DNA from: JBFWQM01 sp050249455
GTDB taxonomy: Bacteria; Pseudomonadota; Alphaproteobacteria; MPNO01; VGEU01
Direction of reading: 5' to 3'
Assembly (NCBI GenBank): GCA_050249455.1
Contig: JBFWQM010000241.1
Coordinates: 1 to 8,004, forward strand
Length of the DNA: 8,004 nt
The notes beneath the pieces were generated by a model that saw only the letters and a program-made list of their open reading frames with translations, made no database searches and had not been told where the DNA came from. Numbering within the stretch: position 1 is the stretch's first letter; the number at the start of each line of letters is the position of its first letter. Shown piece by piece: positions 5,330 to 8,004 of this stretch. The position numbers were made by a program, and so were the translations under genes.

Positions 5330-6391
5330 ATGGCCGGCCGCTATACCCGCTATCTCCTGATCTGGGCGCTGCTGGTGTTCACGGTCTATGTCGGCGACCG
5401 GGTGCTGCGCGAGCACGTCTTCGTGGCCGACGAGCCGCGGGTGGTGACCCCGCGCGGATCGCTGTCGGAGGCGGAGGCGAGCACGGTGGCGCTGTTCCAG
5501 GAGTCGGCGCCGTCGGTGGTCTACCTGTTCACCCACGGGGCGGGCGGCGCCGGCGGCGCCGGGTCGGGCTTCATCTGGGATCGCGCCGGCCATGTCGTCA
5601 CCAACGCCCATGTCGTGGCCGGCGCGCGCCAGGTGTCGGTGCGGCTTGACGACGGCGAGGCGGTCCCGGCGCGGGTGGTCGGCGCGGCGCCCGACTACGA
5701 CCTCGCCGTGGTGCGGCTGTCGGAGACGCGGGCGAGCCTGCGGCCGATCCCGCTCGGCGCGTCGGGCGAGCTCAAGGTCGGCCAGTCGGTGTTCGCGATC
5801 GGCAACCCGTTCGGGCTCAGCCGCACGCTCACCACCGGCATCATAAGCGCGCTCAACCGCCGCCTGCCCACCGCGGGCAGCCGCGAGGTCGAAGGCGTGA
5901 TCCAGACCGACGCGGCGATCAACCCCGGCAACTCCGGCGGGCCGCTGATCGATTCCGCCGGGCGGCTGATCGGGGTCAACACGGCGATCATCTCCGACAC
6001 CGGCGCCTCGGCCGGCATCGGCTTCGCGGTGCCGGTGGACCTCGTCAACGAGGTGGTGCCGAAGCTGATCCGCGACGGCCGCGTGCCGCGGCCCGGCATC
6101 GGCATCAGCGTGGTGGACGAGGCGGTGGCCGGCCGGCTCGGCATCGCCGGCATCGTGGTCGGCGAGGTGTTCCCCGGCTCCGCCGCGGCGCAGGCCGGCC
6201 TGCAGGGCGTCGACGCCGCCGGCCAGCGCATCGGCGACGTCATCACCGAGGTCGACGGCCGGCCGGTGCGCACGGTCGCGGAACTCGCCGCCGCGCTGGG
6301 CCGCATCGGCATCGGCAACCGGGCCAAGCTGACCGTGCTGCGCGACGGCGCGACGCGGACCGTCGAGGTGACGGTGATGGACATCTCGTGA
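5330..6391 (+). CDS. Membrane-anchored trypsin-like serine protease with one PDZ domain (HtrA/DegS-like)
   Basis: This 353-residue S1C-family protease has an N-terminal hydrophobic segment (about 8-22) after a basic start, with no obvious cleavage site, so it is probably anchored in the inner membrane facing the periplasm. The protease domain follows: GSGFIW (78-83), the catalytic His94 in TNAHVV, Asp124 in DYDLAV, and Ser202 in NPGNSGGP. IGNPFGL (157-163) and TTGIISAL (168-175) are also typical. A single PDZ domain occupies about 255-350, with the GDVITEVDGRPV strand. Layout and length match DegS (one anchor, one PDZ, about 355 residues) better than soluble two-PDZ DegP. A glycine-rich stretch, GAGGAGGAGSG (70-80), precedes the first protease strand. 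The ATG at 5330 follows a run of six G. The gene stands alone, so a role in envelope protein quality control or regulated proteolysis is inferred from the family only. Confidence 0.92.
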   Translation: MAGRYTRYLLIWALLVFTVYVGDRVLREHVFVADEPRVVTPRGSLSEAEASTVALFQESAPSVVYLFTHGAGGAGGAGSGFIWDRAGHVVTNAHVVAGARQVSVRLDDGEAVPARVVGAAPDYDLAVVRLSETRASLRPIPLGASGELKVGQSVFAIGNPFGLSRTLTTGIISALNRRLPTAGSREVEGVIQTDAAINPGNSGGPLIDSAGRLIGVNTAIISDTGASAGIGFAVPVDLVNEVVPKLIRDGRVPRPGIGISVVDEAVAGRLGIAGIVVGEVFPGSAAAQAGLQGVDAAGQRIGDVITEVDGRPVRTVAELAAALGRIGIGNRAKLTVLRDGATRTVEVTVMDIS

Positions 6392-6438
6392 GCGGCGGAC
6401 GATTGGATCCGTTCACGCAGGGTCGGTCGTCGAGGCCG

Positions 6439-6534
6439 CCCACCTCACCCTCCCCATCGCTGCGCGACGGGTCCCCTCCCTCTCCCCCCATTTTGGGGGG
6501 AGAGGGCGCGAGCGCAGCGAGCGGGTGAGGTGGG
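6439..6534. repeat. Nested three-tier inverted repeat between convergent genes
   Basis: Three perfect stems are nested around one centre. The outer stem pairs 6439-6450 (CCCACCTCACCC) with 6523-6534 over 12 bp. The middle stem pairs 6457-6465 (TCGCTGCGC) with 6512-6520 over 9 bp. The inner stem pairs 6478-6489 (CCCTCTCCCCCC) with 6495-6506 over 12 bp around the loop ATTTT. It sits in the 177-bp gap between the protease and livF stops. Similar CCTCACCCTCCC-type palindromes are familiar from alphaproteobacterial intergenic DNA. Neither strand has a T-run after the structure, so any terminator role would not be of the classical type. Confidence 0.85.
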
Positions 6535-6568
6535 TGTCGCCGCCGCAACGGCGCCGCCCGCAGAGGTA

Positions 6569-7276
6569 TCAGTCGAGCCCGAGGAACTTGTTGGAGAACT
6601 CGGGGTCGCCGAGGAGCTGGTCCTTGCTGCCGGACAGCACGGTGCGGCCGTTCTCGATCACGTAGGCGCGGTCGACGAATTCCATCGCGCGGTGGATGTT
6701 CTGCTCGACCAGCAGGAACGTGACGCCTTCGTCGGCCAGCTTGCGCAGCGCGACCATCACCTCCTCGATGATGACCGGCGCGACGCCGAGGAACGGCTCG
6801 TCGAGCAGGATCAGCGACGGGCCCGACATCAGGGCGCGGCCGATCGCCACCATCTGCTGCTGGCCGCCGGACAGCTCGCCCGCGTTCTGGTTCTGCTTCT
6901 CGCGCAGGATCGGGAACAGGCCGTAGATGCGCTCCAGGCTGGCCGCGACGTTGGCGCGCGCCGAGCGGGCGTAGGCGCCCATCTCCAGGTTCTCGCGCAC
7001 CTTCATCTCGGGGAACAGCCGGCGGCCCTCGGGCACCAGGGCGATGCCGGCCTCCACGTTGTGCACCGCCTCGCGGCCGGCGATCGAGGCGTCCTTGTAC
7101 CGGATGTCGCCGCCGGCCGGCCGGTAGATGCCGAGGATCGCCCCCAGGGTGGTCGACTTGCCGGCGCCGTTGGCGCCCAGCAGGCCGACCCGCTCGCCGG
7201 CGCCGACGTCGAGGCTGACGTCCCACAGCGCGCGCAGCTCGCCGTGGTCGACCACCAGGTTCCTGACCTCGAGCAT
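6569..7276 (-). CDS. livF: Branched-chain amino acid type ABC transporter ATP-binding protein LivF
   Basis: This 235-residue cytoplasmic ATPase is of the second (LivF) kind in hydrophobic amino acid uptake transporters; it forms a heterodimer with LivG that drives the LivHM permease. Visible motifs are Walker A GANGAGKS (34-41), the LivF-typical VPEGRRLF (81-88) at the Q-loop, the canonical signature LSGGQ (135-139), Walker B LILLDEP (155-161), and VEQN (190-193), where Gln replaces the switch histidine as usual in LivF. Length is normal. The ATG at 7276 overlaps the livG stop as TGATG, and AAGGAG lies upstream; a GTG one codon earlier (7279) is also possible. It is the last gene of its operon, ending before the large inverted repeat. 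The substrate could be branched-chain amino acids, amides, urea-like or aromatic compounds, as this family is broad. Confidence 0.94.
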   Translation of the reverse strand: MLEVRNLVVDHGELRALWDVSLDVGAGERVGLLGANGAGKSTTLGAILGIYRPAGGDIRYKDASIAGREAVHNVEAGIALVPEGRRLFPEMKVRENLEMGAYARSARANVAASLERIYGLFPILREKQNQNAGELSGGQQQMVAIGRALMSGPSLILLDEPFLGVAPVIIEEVMVALRKLADEGVTFLLVEQNIHRAMEFVDRAYVIENGRTVLSGSKDQLLGDPEFSNKFLGLD

Positions 7277-8004
7277 CACGCGCTCTCCTTCAGGCTGGTG
7301 CCGAAATAGGTGCTCAGGACGCGCTCGTCCTTCATCACGGTCTGCAGCGGGCCGTCGGCGATCAGCGTGCCCTGCTCGAGCACGATCAGCCGGTCGACCA
7401 CCTGCGACAGGGCGGAGATGATGTGCTCGACCCAGATCACGGTGACGCCGTAGCTGTCGCGCATGTCGCGGATGTGGTCGACGAAGCGCTTGACCTCGGC
7501 CGGCGTCAGGCCGGAGGCGACCTCGTCAACCAGCAGCAGCTTGGGCCGGCAGGCCAGCGCGCGGGCGAACTCCAGCGCCTTGCGCTGCTGCAGGTTCAGC
7601 GCGTCGGCGCGGTCGTAGAGCCGGCTCTCCAGGCCGGCGAAGGCGGCGAACTGCGCCGCCTCGGCCAGCGCCTCGCGCAGCGCCATGCCGCCGTCGCCGC
7701 GGAACATCAGCGGGATGGCGATGTTCTCCTGCACCGTCAGGTCGCTGAACGGCCGCGGGATCTGGTAGGTGCGCCCGATGCCGACGTGGCTGACCGCGTC
7801 GCGCCGCATCCCGTTCAGCACCTGGCCGTCGAACCGCACGGTGCCGCCGACCGGCTCGTAGACCTTGGAGATCAGGTTGAACAGGGTGGTCTTGCCCGAC
7901 CCGTTGGGGCCGATCAGCCCGACGATCTCGCCCTGCTTGATCTCCAGCGACACGTTGTTGACCGCGACGTTGCCGCCGAACGCCATCGTCACGCCGTCGC
8001 ACAC
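7276..8004 (-). CDS. livG: Branched-chain amino acid type ABC transporter ATP-binding protein LivG (N-terminus outside window)
   Basis: The frame is open to the window edge and shows 242 residues; only a few N-terminal residues are probably missing, since the first visible ones already fit the opening strand before FGG. It is the partner ATPase of LivF. Numbered from the edge, Walker A is GPNGSGKT (32-39), the Q-loop glutamine is Gln81 in RTYQIPRPF, Walker B ends in LLLVDE (156-161), and the switch histidine is His194 in WVEH. The signature loop reads LNLQQ (136-140) instead of an LSxGQ form, so the serine and second glycine are replaced; the following RKALEFARAL aligns normally. The stop overlaps the livF start. 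Genes for permeases and a binding protein are expected beyond 8004. The visible GTG at the edge is unlikely to be the true start. Confidence 0.92.
   Translation of the reverse strand: MCDGVTMAFGGNVAVNNVSLEIKQGEIVGLIGPNGSGKTTLFNLISKVYEPVGGTVRFDGQVLNGMRRDAVSHVGIGRTYQIPRPFSDLTVQENIAIPLMFRGDGGMALREALAEAAQFAAFAGLESRLYDRADALNLQQRKALEFARALACRPKLLLVDEVASGLTPAEVKRFVDHIRDMRDSYGVTVIWVEHIISALSQVVDRLIVLEQGTLIADGPLQTVMKDERVLSTYFGTSLKESA

Noticed and set aside
5212..5331. N-terminal extension of the SDR to an ATG at 5331
   Set aside because: It adds 40 residues without SDR similarity, covers the divergent promoter region and overlaps the protease start, whereas ATG 5211 has a good Shine-Dalgarno.
4456..5649. 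397-codon open frame on the + strand
   Set aside because: It is antisense to the SDR gene and out of frame with the protease; the product shows no domain.
6243..7226. 327-codon open frame on the - strand over livF and the inverted repeat
   Set aside because: It is a shifted frame of livF that runs through the palindrome into antisense of the protease; the product is Arg/Pro-rich.
1..8004. CRISPR array, tRNA, rRNA, integrase, transposase or toxin-antitoxin genes
   Set aside because: No regularly spaced direct repeats, cloverleaf-like segments or recombinase motifs were seen on either strand.

Overview
The window reads as ordinary chromosomal DNA from a GC-rich alphaproteobacterium, plausibly Rhodospirillales or Rhizobiales. 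This rests on very high GC with strong G/C third positions, uptake-type transporters of the TRAP, AEC and Liv families, and dispersed palindromes of the type that yields spurious 'VLRLDRRT' and 'GLVPAIHV' peptides in alphaproteobacterial genomes. The organism assignment is inference; no rRNA or marker gene is present.

Left part, + strand (1-4326): the last 43 codons of a TRAP substrate-binding protein (DctP), a 361-bp non-coding gap packed with three copies of a two-hairpin palindromic element, then the small (DctQ) and large (DctM) TRAP permease subunits. After 69 bp come two tandem paralogous AEC-family (auxin efflux carrier type) permeases separated by one base. These could form one organic-acid transport cluster: TRAP for periplasmic-binding-protein-dependent uptake and AEC for secondary transport or export. 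No substrate can be read from the sequence.

Middle (4327-6391): a further, partial palindromic element and an intrinsic terminator separate the AEC genes from a convergent NAD-type short-chain dehydrogenase (- strand). A 118-bp divergent promoter region then leads to a + strand, membrane-anchored, single-PDZ trypsin-like protease of DegS-like layout and length.

Right part (6392-8004): a 96-bp nested three-tier inverted repeat lies between the protease and a convergent - strand pair of ABC ATPases of the branched-chain amino acid type (LivG then LivF, stop and start overlapping as TGATG). LivG runs off the window edge; LivH, LivM and a binding protein would be expected beyond it.

No phage, defence, CRISPR, tRNA or secondary-metabolite locus is visible, and I see no convincing undescribed system. 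The most interesting signal is the palindromic element family: its copies keep a hairpin while the stem sequence changes in a compensatory way, and three copies sit exactly between the binding-protein and permease genes of one transporter.
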